Shown here: in pieces, positions 34,060-44,200 of the stretch | Layout: the number at the start of each line of letters is the position of its first letter | Numbering within the stretch: the stretch's first letter is position 1 | From: Arthrobacter sp. M4 | GTDB lineage: Bacteria > Actinomycetota > Actinomycetes > Actinomycetales > Micrococcaceae | Assembly (NCBI RefSeq): GCF_020251205.1 | Contig: NZ_JAIWYX010000002.1 | Span: forward strand, 434,001-498,000 | Direction: 5' to 3' | Length of the DNA stretch: 64,000 nucleotides | Translations under genes and position numbers: made by a program | The notes under the pieces: generated by a model | What the model was told of the DNA's origin: nothing | The model's database searches: none | What the model saw: only the letters and a program-made list of their open reading frames with translations

Positions 34060-34362
34060 GTGTGGCACCTTTCCGCTAAGGGGACCCCCACGGTGCTCGC
34101 TTTGCCGCAGCCGCCATACGCCGCAGCGTGCCGCCCCCATTGTGCCGTCCCCAGAGGCCCTCCACGCTTCCTCGAAGGAGCGTTGCAGGGGGCCGTTCGA
34201 AGGGCCGGCACGGTCGTTCTATCAGAGAACAACACTACGCTGTCGCACTGCATCCTGCGCTTCTTTGCCTAGAGCGAACGACTCCACCCCGAGGCAGACA
34301 GCCCGATCCGGGCGGGGTACCGTGAAAGTGATCACCAAGGTACAGCGACGATCGGCGGCATC
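34060..34362. other. Divergent intergenic region, YlbL gene / DUF2342 zincin gene
   Basis: A 303-bp gap between two divergent protease-type genes. I see no convincing -35/-10 pair. TAGAAC on the minus strand (about 34222) is a possible -10 for the YlbL gene and TACCGT (34317-34322) for the zincin gene. No gene or repeat is supported. Confidence 0.4.
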
Positions 34363-35844
34363 ATGACCTCCAACCCCAACCCCCACTCTGACGGCGACGA
34401 CACGCCGAAGGATCCCCTGGCGGAAATGCTGCAGAACCTCATGGGCGGGCAGGGCATGGGTGACATCGACCCCGCAGAACTGGCCAAGGCTGCCGGACTG
34501 CCCAACGACCCGAAGCTTTTGCAGCAGATGTTCGCTCAGGTCCAGGCCATGATGAATGCGCCGTCCGAAGGCCCCGTCAATTGGCAGTTGGCGCATGACA
34601 ATGCCCGCCGCGTGGCGGCCTCGGAGTCCGATCCGTCCATTACTGCCCACCAGGCCCGAGATGTTGATGAGGCCCTGCGCCTGGCCGAACTCTGGCTGGA
34701 CAATGTGACCGACCTACCGTCTGCGGGCCTGATCGGGCATGCATGGTCAAGGGCAGAGTGGGTAGAGGCCACGCTGGGTACTTGGAAGCGCCTCACGGAA
34801 CCCGTCGCCAACAGCATCGCGAAGGCGCTGTCGGAAGCCATGACCGAACAGATGCCGGAAGAGATGAAGTCCATGGTGGGCGGCGCCTCATCCATGTTGC
34901 AGAACATGGGTGGCGCCATCTTTGGTATGCAGCTTGGACAGGCAATCGGCGCACTGTCAGCGGATGTTGTCAGCTCTACGGACATCGGCATTCCGCTGGC
35001 AGACCTGGAGATGGCGCTGCTGCCAACAAACGTTGCCAAGTTCGGCGAGGGCTTGAGCGTTCCGGAGTCAGACGTTCGACTGTACCTCGCGGTCCGGGAG
35101 GCGGCCCACGCACGGCTCTTCGTCCATGTTCCGTGGTTGCGCGGCCATCTGCTTGGAGCGATCGAGGCCTACGCGCGTGGAATCCACATCGATGTCCAGC
35201 GCATCGAGGAAGTGGCACGAGACCTCGACCCCAGCAACCCTGAAGGCATCCAGGCTGCCCTCTCACAGGGTGTCTTTATGCCGCAACGCACACCTGCCCA
35301 GTCACAGGCGCTGGAGAAGCTTGAGACTGCCCTCGCCTTGGTTGAAGGTTGGGTGGACGAGTTGACCGCCGCCGCCACGGATAATGTCTTGCCGTCGGCA
35401 GCGGCGCTGCGCGAGACGGTGCGACGTCGGCGTGCCACCGGTGGACCCGCCGAGCACGCATTTGCCGCACTCGTTGGCCTCGAGCTCCGTCCACGCAGGC
35501 TCCGGGAAGCTGCCACCCTGTGGGCAACGCTTAAGGCCGAACGTGGCATCGCGGGCCGGGACGCCATTTGGCAACACCCTGACCTCCTGCCCACGGCCGA
35601 GGACCTGGACGACCCGAAGGGCTTTAGCGGCCGTCGCCAACTAGCCGAAGCCAGTGACAGCGAAGTCGACGACGCCCTGCAGCGACTGCTGGATGGAGAA
35701 TTCGACCAGCCATCGGCGGACAAGAAGGCTGTCGAGGCCGACAAAAAGGATTCACCTGAACCGATCGAGGCCACGGAGCAACAGCACGGTGACGACGAGC
35801 CCGACGATTCCTCAGGGGATTCGGGACAGGAGCCCAAGGCCTAG
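34363..35844 (+). CDS. Zinc-dependent metalloprotease family protein (DUF2342/zincin_2)
   Basis: A 493-residue protein of an actinobacterial family (relative of Rv3195). The family motif REAAHARLFVHVPWLRGHLLGAIEAYARGI lies near residues 246-275. It resembles a zincin helix in which the usual HEXXH is replaced by E-A-A-H-A-R, so protease activity is inferred from fold rather than shown. N-terminal residues 1-60 are Met/Gln-rich (DPLAEMLQNLMGGQGMGDID). The C-terminus (450-493) is a charged Asp/Glu/Lys tail. No signal peptide is seen. It diverges from the YlbL-type protease gene. Confidence 0.85.
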   Translation: MTSNPNPHSDGDDTPKDPLAEMLQNLMGGQGMGDIDPAELAKAAGLPNDPKLLQQMFAQVQAMMNAPSEGPVNWQLAHDNARRVAASESDPSITAHQARDVDEALRLAELWLDNVTDLPSAGLIGHAWSRAEWVEATLGTWKRLTEPVANSIAKALSEAMTEQMPEEMKSMVGGASSMLQNMGGAIFGMQLGQAIGALSADVVSSTDIGIPLADLEMALLPTNVAKFGEGLSVPESDVRLYLAVREAAHARLFVHVPWLRGHLLGAIEAYARGIHIDVQRIEEVARDLDPSNPEGIQAALSQGVFMPQRTPAQSQALEKLETALALVEGWVDELTAAATDNVLPSAAALRETVRRRRATGGPAEHAFAALVGLELRPRRLREAATLWATLKAERGIAGRDAIWQHPDLLPTAEDLDDPKGFSGRRQLAEASDSEVDDALQRLLDGEFDQPSADKKAVEADKKDSPEPIEATEQQHGDDEPDDSSGDSGQEPKA

Positions 35845-35856
35845 GGCGATTGACTA

Positions 35857-35900
35857 TCAGCCGCGCCAGCGAGGCTTTTTACGGCGCGGCTGACTGTTTT
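35857..35900. terminator. Terminator between convergent zincin and YgjP-like genes
   Basis: TCAGCCGCGCC (35857-35867) pairs perfectly with 35883-35893 around a 15-nt loop. CTGTTTT follows on the plus strand, fitting intrinsic termination of the zincin gene. The hairpin also lies downstream of the leftward metallopeptidase gene and may be bidirectional. Confidence 0.75.
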
Positions 35901-35911
35901 AAGGCTCCGTT

Positions 35912-36574
35912 CTAGGGCTCTTCGGTGTCCTCGGCGATTGTTTTGTGGAAGTCGTCCGCGAAACCATCCCCCTCCGGCGCGGTGGGAGCCGAGCCCGAAG
36001 CTAAACCGCGTGCCGCTGCAAAGGACACACCCTCGAGGAATGCCTTGGCACGTTCCGTTTCAGGATAGGCCTCCAGCAGCCGCCAAAATGCAGGCCCATG
36101 TCCGGCTACCAAAAGGTGTGCCAACTCGTGGAGCAGGACGTAGTCAATCACCCACTGCGGCATTGGCCGAAGCTTGTCCGACAAGCGGATGGTCCCATCA
36201 GCCGGCGTTGCGGAGCCCCAGCGGGAGTGCTGGTTGCTAACCCAACGCACGGACCGCGGAACGGCCCGGCCGCCGAAGTAACGGTGGGACAGAGTGGCCG
36301 CGTGGGCGGCGAGTTCGACATCACCGGTGGCAGGACGCCGTCCTTTGCCGCCGGAGCGGCGTTCGCCTTGGCGTTGGAGCTTTTCCACCATCCGGCGCAC
36401 CCATTCGGATTCCTGGGCCTTGGTGAAATGTGCCGGGATCGCCACAACAGCCTTGCCGTCCTCCCAAAAAGCAGCCACGGTCCGCCGTCGCCTCGCGGAG
36501 CGGCGTACGACGACGGCTGGCCCCGCCGTCGCGCGGGCATAAGGCACGTCATTCCCTTGGCGCTGACCTGCCAT
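35912..36574 (-). CDS. YgjP-like M48/DUF45 metallopeptidase domain protein
   Basis: A 220-residue protein. HELAH at 149-153 (LLHELAHLLVAGHGPAFW) and His159 supply the zinc site, with the WVSNQHSRWGSA signature before it. This is the DUF45/YgjP (WLM-like) group, which includes a predicted protease partner of nucleic-acid systems; the function is unproven. The N-terminus is Arg-rich (VVRRSARRRRTVAAF). Its ATG overlaps the uvrD2 stop (TAATG), so it is the last gene of the nudC-uvrD2 transcript. The C-terminal 30 residues are acidic. Confidence 0.85.
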   Translation of the reverse strand: MAGQRQGNDVPYARATAGPAVVVRRSARRRRTVAAFWEDGKAVVAIPAHFTKAQESEWVRRMVEKLQRQGERRSGGKGRRPATGDVELAAHAATLSHRYFGGRAVPRSVRWVSNQHSRWGSATPADGTIRLSDKLRPMPQWVIDYVLLHELAHLLVAGHGPAFWRLLEAYPETERAKAFLEGVSFAAARGLASGSAPTAPEGDGFADDFHKTIAEDTEEP

Positions 36575-38760
36575 TAGCTGCCACCATTTTCAGCCAGGAC
36601 GGAAAGTACTGCCTCGCCATAGCGCTCCAGTTTGGACGGGCCGACTCCGGCCAGTCGCGACAGTTCTTCCAGGTTCCCGGGCCGCGCCTCGGCAATGGCT
36701 GTGAGGGTTGCATCCGTGAATACGACGTAAGCGGGAACGTCGGCGGATTGGGCTTCGTCCCGACGCCACTGTCGGAGTGCCTCAAAGGTCTGTTCCTGGT
36801 AGCTGGGCGGGCACTGGCTGCACCGCCCCACCTTGCGCTCGGCTCCGGTGCTCAGCATGCTCCCACACACACGGCACGACGCCGGCGCTGCAGCTTTCCG
36901 CTTGACTCCTACGCTCTTCCTGGGACCTGCCGCAGCAGGGGCATCAGGCCTCAGGGAGTCCAGGAATCGCGAAGGCCTGCGGTTGGCGCGCCCACCCGGG
37001 GTCCGCGCTGTAGACCAGGATAGGTTTAGTTGCTCGCGCGCACGCGTGATGCCCACGTACAACAGCCGCCGCTCCTCGTCGACGGACTCAGGGGTGTCCG
37101 CGAAGGAGATTGGCATCAGCCCCTCGCTCAGGCCGACCAGGAAAACCGCATCCCATTCAAGGCCTTTTGCGGCGTGCAACGAGGCCAGGGTGACGCCTTC
37201 CACGGTTGGAGCGTGCTGGGCAACCGAGCGTTCCTGGAGTTCGTTGACGAACTCGGCCAGTGTAAAGGCCTCCCCACGTACTGCCACGAGTTCATCCGCA
37301 AGCGCAACCAATGCAGCCAGGGACTCCCAGCGTTCGCGAAGGGCGCCGCCGCTATGCGGAGCTTCATCGCTGTAGCCGAGGGAACGCACGATGTCCCGCA
37401 CCAGCTGGCCCAAAGGACCCGCATCCGGCCCCTCGACTGCCCGGGTTGCCGCACGCAATTGCAGGATGGCGTCGCGGACCTCCTTGCGCGCGAAGAACCG
37501 TTCGCCGCCCCGGAGCTGATAGCCAATGCCCGCGGCGGCGAGCGCCTGTTCGAAGGCTTCAGACTGTCCGTTGGTACGGAACAAGACGGCGATCTCGCTG
37601 GCCCGGGTGCCGGCGTCGAGCAATTCCCGGATGCGTCCGGCCACCGCGGCGGCCTCAGCCTCGTCGTCCGGGCATTCCATGAAGCGAGGTTCGGGGCCGG
37701 AGGCTCGCTGGGCAACCAGTTTGAGCGGCGCCGCCCAAGCGGCATCCGCGGCGGGGCCGCCGCTGCGCCGGGAGGCAAGCAGCCCATTGGCAAGCTTCAC
37801 CACCTCAGGAGTGGAACGGTAGTCCCGGACAAGCTTCACCACGTTGGCGGAAGGGTAGCGCCCCCTGAAACGCAACAGATACTCCGGTGTGGCACCGGTA
37901 AAGGAATAGATCGTCTGGCTGGCATCACCCACGACGCAAAGTTCCTCGCGGCCACCGAGCCACAGTTCCAGGAGCCGCTGCTGAAGCGGTGACACGTCCT
38001 GGTACTCGTCCACCACAAAGTGCCGGTACTGTTCCCGGACCGTGGCGGCTACTTTGGCGTCCTCCTGGAGGATGCCCACAGTAATCAACAAGACGTCTTC
38101 GAAGTCGATGACGTTGCGGTCCGTCTTGACGTCCTCGTATGCCTGGAACACCCTCGCAACCGCGGTCAGGTCGAAGCCTCCAGGGGTCCCGCGTCCCTGT
38201 GCGTTTTCCAAGTAATTGGCGGGTGTCAGCATTGAAACCTTAGCCCACTCGATTTCGGCGGCAAGGTCACGAATGGAAGCGCGGTCCGTGGAGAGCCGCA
38301 GGCGCCGGGCGGCTTCGGCAATCATGGTGGCTTTGTGGTCCAGCAATTGCGGCAGTGCTCCGCCCACGGCCTGTGGCCAGAAGAACTGCAGTTGTCGCAA
38401 TGCCGCCGCGTGGAAGGTGCGGGCCTGGACGTTTCCTGCACCAAGGTCCCGGAGGCGGCTGCGCATCTCAGCGGCTGCACGGGCAGTGAACGTAACGGCA
38501 AGGAGCCGCTGCGGACTGTACACGCCGGTGTGGACTCCGTAGGCGATTCGGTGCGTGATGGCGCGGGTTTTGCCGGTTCCGGCACCGGCAAGTACGCACA
38601 GAGGACCAGTCAATGTGCTGGCCACTTCCCTTTGTTCGGCGTCCAGCCCGCCGAGTATCCGCTCTTCCAGGGAAGCGCCAGCCAGCGAACCGGAAGAATC
38701 GAGGCCGCTTTGGATAGTGATTCCCTGCATGGCAGGGGCAGCCTGCACGGGAACGCTCAT
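36574..38760 (-). CDS. uvrD2: ATP-dependent DNA helicase UvrD2
   Basis: A 728-residue SF1A helicase translocating 3' to 5' on DNA. Walker A AGAGTGKT is at 58-65 and motif II VVDEYQD is near the middle. Other motifs are GDASQTIYSFTGA, VKLVRDYRSTPEVV and LLYVGITRAREQL. As in M. tuberculosis UvrD2 (Rv3198c) it has a C-terminal zinc-type tetracysteine module (CRVCGSM...GRCSQCP, about 630-655) followed by an HRDC domain (about 660-728). The tetracysteine module is needed for helicase activity in the mycobacterial enzyme. It overlaps nudC by ATGA. Confidence 0.95.
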   Translation of the reverse strand: MSVPVQAAPAMQGITIQSGLDSSGSLAGASLEERILGGLDAEQREVASTLTGPLCVLAGAGTGKTRAITHRIAYGVHTGVYSPQRLLAVTFTARAAAEMRSRLRDLGAGNVQARTFHAAALRQLQFFWPQAVGGALPQLLDHKATMIAEAARRLRLSTDRASIRDLAAEIEWAKVSMLTPANYLENAQGRGTPGGFDLTAVARVFQAYEDVKTDRNVIDFEDVLLITVGILQEDAKVAATVREQYRHFVVDEYQDVSPLQQRLLELWLGGREELCVVGDASQTIYSFTGATPEYLLRFRGRYPSANVVKLVRDYRSTPEVVKLANGLLASRRSGGPAADAAWAAPLKLVAQRASGPEPRFMECPDDEAEAAAVAGRIRELLDAGTRASEIAVLFRTNGQSEAFEQALAAAGIGYQLRGGERFFARKEVRDAILQLRAATRAVEGPDAGPLGQLVRDIVRSLGYSDEAPHSGGALRERWESLAALVALADELVAVRGEAFTLAEFVNELQERSVAQHAPTVEGVTLASLHAAKGLEWDAVFLVGLSEGLMPISFADTPESVDEERRLLYVGITRAREQLNLSWSTARTPGGRANRRPSRFLDSLRPDAPAAAGPRKSVGVKRKAAAPASCRVCGSMLSTGAERKVGRCSQCPPSYQEQTFEALRQWRRDEAQSADVPAYVVFTDATLTAIAEARPGNLEELSRLAGVGPSKLERYGEAVLSVLAENGGS

Positions 38761-39743
38761 TTGCTCAGGTCCTCGATGATTCCTCCGTACCAGTGCTCAA
38801 TGAGGGAGCGGGCGATGGAAAGCCGCGTCGAGATGGTGATTTCGCCGTCGAGAACTGCCGACTGCAGTTCCTCCCGGGTGAACCAGCGGGCGCGGGTGAC
38901 CTCAACGCCGTCAGGGCGAGCTTCGACGTCGTCGGTTGTTGCGGTGAAGCCGAGCATCAGCGAGGCCGGGAACGGCCACGACTGCGATCCGAGGTACTGG
39001 CAAGCGGTAACCCTGATGCCAACCTCTTCGAAAATCTCCCGGACGACCGCCTGCTCCAATGACTCCCCGGGCTCGACGAACCCGGCGAGCGTGGAGAAGT
39101 TCTTGGCGTCCGCGGGTCCACCACCGCCAAGCAGGATTCGGCCATCCGGGCCGATCACAGTGACGATGATGGCAGGATCCGTGCGGGGGTAGTGCTCAGA
39201 GTTGTCCCGCGGACAGCGTCGGACCCAGCCTCCGGCCTCGATATTGGTGGGATGGCCGCACTGGGGACAATGTGTGTGGGTGGCATGCCAATTCGAGATG
39301 GCGCTCGATTCCACAAACAGCGCTGTATCGAGTTCATCCAACTGCGTGGCTATTTCCCGGAACCCTATCCAGTCAGCGCTGTCCGGAATGCCCATGCTGC
39401 CGGGGGCAAGGGGCTCGTCCAACACGAACAGCACGTGGGGGGTTCCCTCCCGGCCCTCGGAATCGAGCGGCCGTCCGAGGAAGATAGTGGCCGAAGCTGT
39501 GATCCCGGCCGCTGTGAGGGCGTTGCGCAGTTCCAAGGCTCCCGTACGCCAAAGCCCGCTGTCGGCAATGAGCGCCCGGCGCTGGGACAGGAGGATGGCA
39601 TCTGCTTCACCAGAGTCGATGAGGGTCTCAACCATTCCGGGCTTCAACCGCTCCACCGATCCGCGGTCGATGCGGGCCGGGCGTACCGGAAGAACGGTGT
39701 CCATCAGGGGAAAAGCAGGGGCCGCAGACTGCGCATGACTCAT
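38757..39743 (-). CDS. nudC: NAD+/NADH diphosphatase NudC
   Basis: A 328-residue Nudix hydrolase that splits NAD(H) to NMN(H) and AMP and can remove NAD caps from RNA. The zinc ribbon begins CPQCGHPTNIEAGGWVRRCP; the position of the fourth zinc Cys of E. coli NudC appears to be Asp. The Nudix box GFVEPGESLEQAVVREIFEEVGI lies downstream. SQSWPFPASLMLGF is the family SQPWPFPxS motif. ATG 39743 was chosen for its fit with family length. Its stop overlaps the uvrD2 start. Confidence 0.93.
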   Translation of the reverse strand: MSHAQSAAPAFPLMDTVLPVRPARIDRGSVERLKPGMVETLIDSGEADAILLSQRRALIADSGLWRTGALELRNALTAAGITASATIFLGRPLDSEGREGTPHVLFVLDEPLAPGSMGIPDSADWIGFREIATQLDELDTALFVESSAISNWHATHTHCPQCGHPTNIEAGGWVRRCPRDNSEHYPRTDPAIIVTVIGPDGRILLGGGGPADAKNFSTLAGFVEPGESLEQAVVREIFEEVGIRVTACQYLGSQSWPFPASLMLGFTATTDDVEARPDGVEVTRARWFTREELQSAVLDGEITISTRLSIARSLIEHWYGGIIEDLSK

Positions 39744-39895
39744 GTTCCTACCGTACTTACTCACACAGACAAACAACATTTGGAAACCGCCCTATGTGAA
39801 TTGGATACAGAGCCTCACGCAGGTTTGGATCCTGATCTGGAGACTCGCCGGGGCGCATCGCGGTCTTGGGCCTCGTCCAATCTACCGTTGAACCC

Positions 39896-41161
39896 GTGAG
39901 AAGAACACCAATCGAACTTGCCGCAGTCGCAACCGCGGCGGTGCCGGGCCTGACGCCGACCGCCGTCGCCTCAGCTCCAGACGACCCGGCTGACTTCGAT
40001 TCGGCCCTCCTGCTTGACGAGGAGGGCAAGCGGTGGAGGGTTCGCGCGCCGAAACACCCGGAAGCCAGCACGCGGCTGGAAACCGAGTTCATGATTCTCC
40101 GGGCATTCGCCCCGGCCATTCGCGCCGAATTGCCATTCCAGGTTCCACACGTTGCCGGACAGGTCCGGCAAGGCGCCTTGAGCACGTTCGTTTACTCCAA
40201 CTTGGCGGGCACAACGCGCAGCATCGAAGAATTGTCGACCGGCAACGACACCTTGGCGCGCGAGATTGGGACTGCCCTCGCAGCGGTTCACGACCTGCCA
40301 CTGTCCTTGGTAAATAACGCAGACCTGCCAAGCTACACCGCCAACGAATTCCGGCAGCGGAAGCTCAACGAACTGGACCAGGCGGCCACCACAGGAAAAA
40401 TTCCGCCCGCCCTTCTGCGCCGGTGGGAACACGCCTTGGAGGACGTCACCCTATGGCGTTTCAACCCGTGCGTTGTGCATGGTGACTTGCATGAAGACAA
40501 CCTGCTCGTGGAAGGGGATTCCGTTACTGCCCTGACCGGCTGGACCGACCTTCGAATCGGAGACCCGGCTGACGACTTGGCCTGGCTCGTGGCTTCAAAC
40601 GAACAGGGGTTTGTAGACTCCGTTCTCCGGCACTACAAAGAAGCCCGGCGGGAAACGCCCGATCCTCACGTTCTTCGACGCGCGTCCCTCCTGGCTGAAT
40701 TCGCCCTCGCGCAATACCTGGTCAAGGCGTTGGCGGCAAGCCATACAGAAATGATCGCGGAGGCAGAACAAATGCTGGCCACGCTCGCCGAGGACATCGC
40801 GGTCCATGGCGGACAAGCCATCAGCGTTGAACCACTTCCGGCCCCGGCCACCTCAGTTAGTGCGGTGCCACCGGTACCCAGTTCGTCACCCCAGTCCGAA
40901 GGTACGCCTCAAACTGCATCCGAGGGATCCGACGGGACTGCGCCGACATCCGATATGGCGCCGGTAACAGTGCCCGCGGTAACGGTGACACCGCTGCCTG
41001 TAGCCCCGGTCCCGGCTCCGGACGCCCAAGACCAGGCGGACACGCCCAAAGACGCGGACAGCACAACCAATCCACTGGACAGTGCCTCGACGGACACTAT
41101 CGCTGTTGTACCGGCGCCGAAGCGGGAAACACCCGAGGAACGGAACTCCCGGGCGGAATAG
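39896..41161 (+). CDS. Phosphotransferase-like (APH-fold) protein with altered metal site and long tail
   Basis: A 421-residue protein. The GTG at 39896 follows TACCGT by 7 nt, suggesting a leaderless mRNA. Residues 1-300 have the aminoglycoside/macrolide phosphotransferase fold: the catalytic loop VVHGDLHEDNLL (HGDLHEDN at 195-202) is intact. The next loop reads ALTGWTDLRIGDPADDLAWL, with Gly215 where the metal-binding Asp (usually IDW) stands. A pseudokinase or altered activity is possible. Residues 300-421 are a disordered tail rich in P, A, T, S and V. It lies between nudC and adnB and converges on adnB. The substrate is unknown. Confidence 0.85.
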   Translation: MRRTPIELAAVATAAVPGLTPTAVASAPDDPADFDSALLLDEEGKRWRVRAPKHPEASTRLETEFMILRAFAPAIRAELPFQVPHVAGQVRQGALSTFVYSNLAGTTRSIEELSTGNDTLAREIGTALAAVHDLPLSLVNNADLPSYTANEFRQRKLNELDQAATTGKIPPALLRRWEHALEDVTLWRFNPCVVHGDLHEDNLLVEGDSVTALTGWTDLRIGDPADDLAWLVASNEQGFVDSVLRHYKEARRETPDPHVLRRASLLAEFALAQYLVKALAASHTEMIAEAEQMLATLAEDIAVHGGQAISVEPLPAPATSVSAVPPVPSSSPQSEGTPQTASEGSDGTAPTSDMAPVTVPAVTVTPLPVAPVPAPDAQDQADTPKDADSTTNPLDSASTDTIAVVPAPKRETPEERNSRAE

Positions 41162-41204
41162 CTTTCCTCGATGGAGCGCTGGAACCGCATGTGACCGCGA
41201 CAGC

Positions 41205-44200
41205 TCAGGGTGCGCCCAGGGCCGCCGACACGATTCCCTCGAGTTCCTCAGCTGTGCCAAGGTCATGCGGCCTGACCACGGCATCGTCGGCAACGTAGTA
41301 GAATACTGCGCTGACGTCTTCCAGTGGGACGTCCATGAGCCTAGACCACGCCAGCCTGTACACTGCCAATTGGACGGCCTTGGCCTGGAGCTGCTTGCCT
41401 ACGGGCTTCCTGCCCGTCTTCCAGTCCACGAGCTCCCAGCCGCCATCTGCGTTCTGGAACACAGCGTCTATGCGTCCGCGCACCACAACGCCACCGATCA
41501 GCGTCTCAACCGGGACTTCGACAAAGGCCGGAGCACGGTGCGCCCACTCGCTGGATTTGAATGCGGCCACCATTTGGTCCAGCCCGTAGGCTTCATCAAC
41601 ATGGGCATCGGATCCGGGCGCCTCATCGAGGTCCAACATGCCGGTTGTTCCGTAATACTCCTCCACCCATGAGTGGAATGCCGTGCCTTTCCGCGCGTTC
41701 ACGCCCGGTTCCCTAGGGACAGGCCTGCGCAGTTGCGAGAGAACCCTTGTTGAGTCCTCGCTCAGCTCAACAAACAGGGAGGCTGAGATGTGCGCTGGAA
41801 GGTGGATATCGCGTTGGTCCAAGCGGCGCCTCCGGCGCTGCAGGAGGAGTTCCGCTTCCGCTCGCCAACCTGCCGCTGCTCCGCGGAGGCAGTCCAACGG
41901 AACTTGTTCGTCACTTAACTGCTGGGTGGGATCTGCATTTGTCAGCGAATGAATCGCGGCAAGGACGCTGCCCGCCGCGGCGTCCATGGCTCGCCGCCGC
42001 CCCGGAACCAGGCGCAGCCTGGCCCCGGTCCTTGGATCAACCGGTCCCTCGAGCGGATCGTACGGGAATACGGCGGATTCCGTTTCAGCCGTCAATGGAC
42101 TTTCCTGCGGCAGTGATCCCTCGTCAAGGGATTCCGGATGAACCACTGCCTCATTTCCGGTAAGTGGTGTTAGTTCCGCGAGGAAGGGTGACATTTCGCT
42201 GATGCCGGAGCGGGAACCGACCCAGGCTGAGCTGGAAGCCCACAGCACGTGCCTTGCCCTCGTATATGCCACGTAGGCAAGCCTGCGTTCCTCGGCTTCG
42301 CCATGCTGCTGCACAGCTGATTTGAAATCCTTTTCCGCGTCGAGCCAACCCTTCTGGTCCGGTTGGTCCAAATCCCACTGTGGAAGGTCAGCCTGATCGC
42401 CACGCAGCGGCCATGGCAGGGCTGCGGAGCCGCTGCTCCAGCGCGAATCCCGGCTGCTTGGAAAGGACCCAGCGTTCAGCCCTGGGACAAAAACAACGTC
42501 CCACTCGAGTCCCTTGGAGGCATGCACGGTCAGCAGTTGCACCGCCTCCGGGTTTGGTTCCGCAGGGGCCATGTCCAGGCCGCCTTCCTCGGCTGCTGCG
42601 GCCTCAAGCCACGCCAGGAAAGCTGCGATGTCGATCCTGTGCGCGGTGCGCAAAAAGCCAGCCGCGGCATCATGGAACGCGTCAAGGTTCCGCCTGGCCT
42701 GATGGATGCTGACACCGGGCTTGGCGGCAACCTCGATGTCGAGCAGCATCGAGCGCTCAACTTCGCCCAGCAGTGTGGTCAGGTCATCCCCGATAAAACT
42801 GCGCAGGGTCCGCAGTTCCTCTGACAATTGCCGGAGTCGTTCCAGGGCCGTAGTGCTAAGCGTCCTTCCCTGTGGAGAGGTCCAACCCATCGATGGTAGA
42901 AAGTCGAGTGCCTCCACCAGGCTGGCGTTGTCAGTGATATCGCTGGCGATTGCCTCTTGCGCGTCCGCGGCCGATGGGGCATCGCCGGCACCCCCGGCCA
43001 CCCCCGCTCTGTCCGCTGCCTGGGCTTCAGTATCAGTGGGCGTGGATCTGCGGGTTCGCTGCGCGGCGAGGAACCGCGACCAATCTCCCAGGGCCATAAG
43101 GTCCGCGGGACCAATTCGCCACCTGGCACCGGCAAGTAACCTCATCAGCGCATCGGATCTTCCCGGGTCAGCGATGACTTTGAGAGTGGAGACGAGGTCC
43201 ACGATTTCCGGGGTATCCAGAAGTCCTCCGAGCCCCACGATTTCATAGGCGATGCCCTGCGCCTCGAATTCCCGGCGGATAGGCTCCATCTGCGCACGTC
43301 TCCGGCACAGGACAGCCATTGTATGGCGTCCCTCATGGTTCTTGGCTTCCCTGGCGATCGCGACCGCCTCGTCCTGGTCAGATGCAAAACGCCCGACGAC
43401 GACGGTGCCGTCGACGGCTACCGGGCTTGGTTGGAGTGGCGGCACCGACGGTTGGCCGTGGTCGCCTTTGAGGCCGGCCGGAGCCTCGCGCCATGAAGAC
43501 TCATTGAGTGGCCCGGCGATGGTGTTGGCCGCGGCAAGAATATTCCGCCCGTTTCGCCATGCTGTGGTCAGGTATGAAGTCGGTGCCACCGTGTACGCTG
43601 CCCGACCGGCCGGATCCGCTGTGTCAGAGGAGACCGTGCCAGCGAAGACCGTGCCAGCGAAGCGGGGATCCTCCACGAGGGCTGGAAATTCGTGCACGAA
43701 GTGAAACAACTGGCCGGCCGAGGCACCGCGGAAACCGTAGATCGATTGGTTCGGATCCCCAACGGCGGTGACAGCGTGTCCATCCCCAAAAAGCCTGGAA
43801 AAAAGCACCAACTGGGCATGGGACGTGTCTTGGAACTCGTCCAGCAGTACCACTTTGTAGCGCATTCGCTCGGTCTCGGCAGCAATCGGGACTTCCCGGG
43901 CAATACGGGCGGCAAGGGCCACAAGGTCACCAAAATCAAGTACACCCCTGGTGCGCTTGGCCTCGGCATATCGTGCAACCATCTCTGCCACACTCGCCCG
44001 CGTGCGCAGCATGCCCCGAAGGTCCTTTGCAGACTGCGTGGCGTTTTTGGCCGCGCCTGCCACGTAGGGCAGTGCATCAAACTCGGCGATACGCTCGTTC
44101 AGCCACTGCCGAACTTCCGCAGGTTCACGAAGATGCTCGGCGCACTCGCCCGACAACTGGATGACAGCGTTGACCAGCGTGGACTTCGCCGCAGTGAAGT

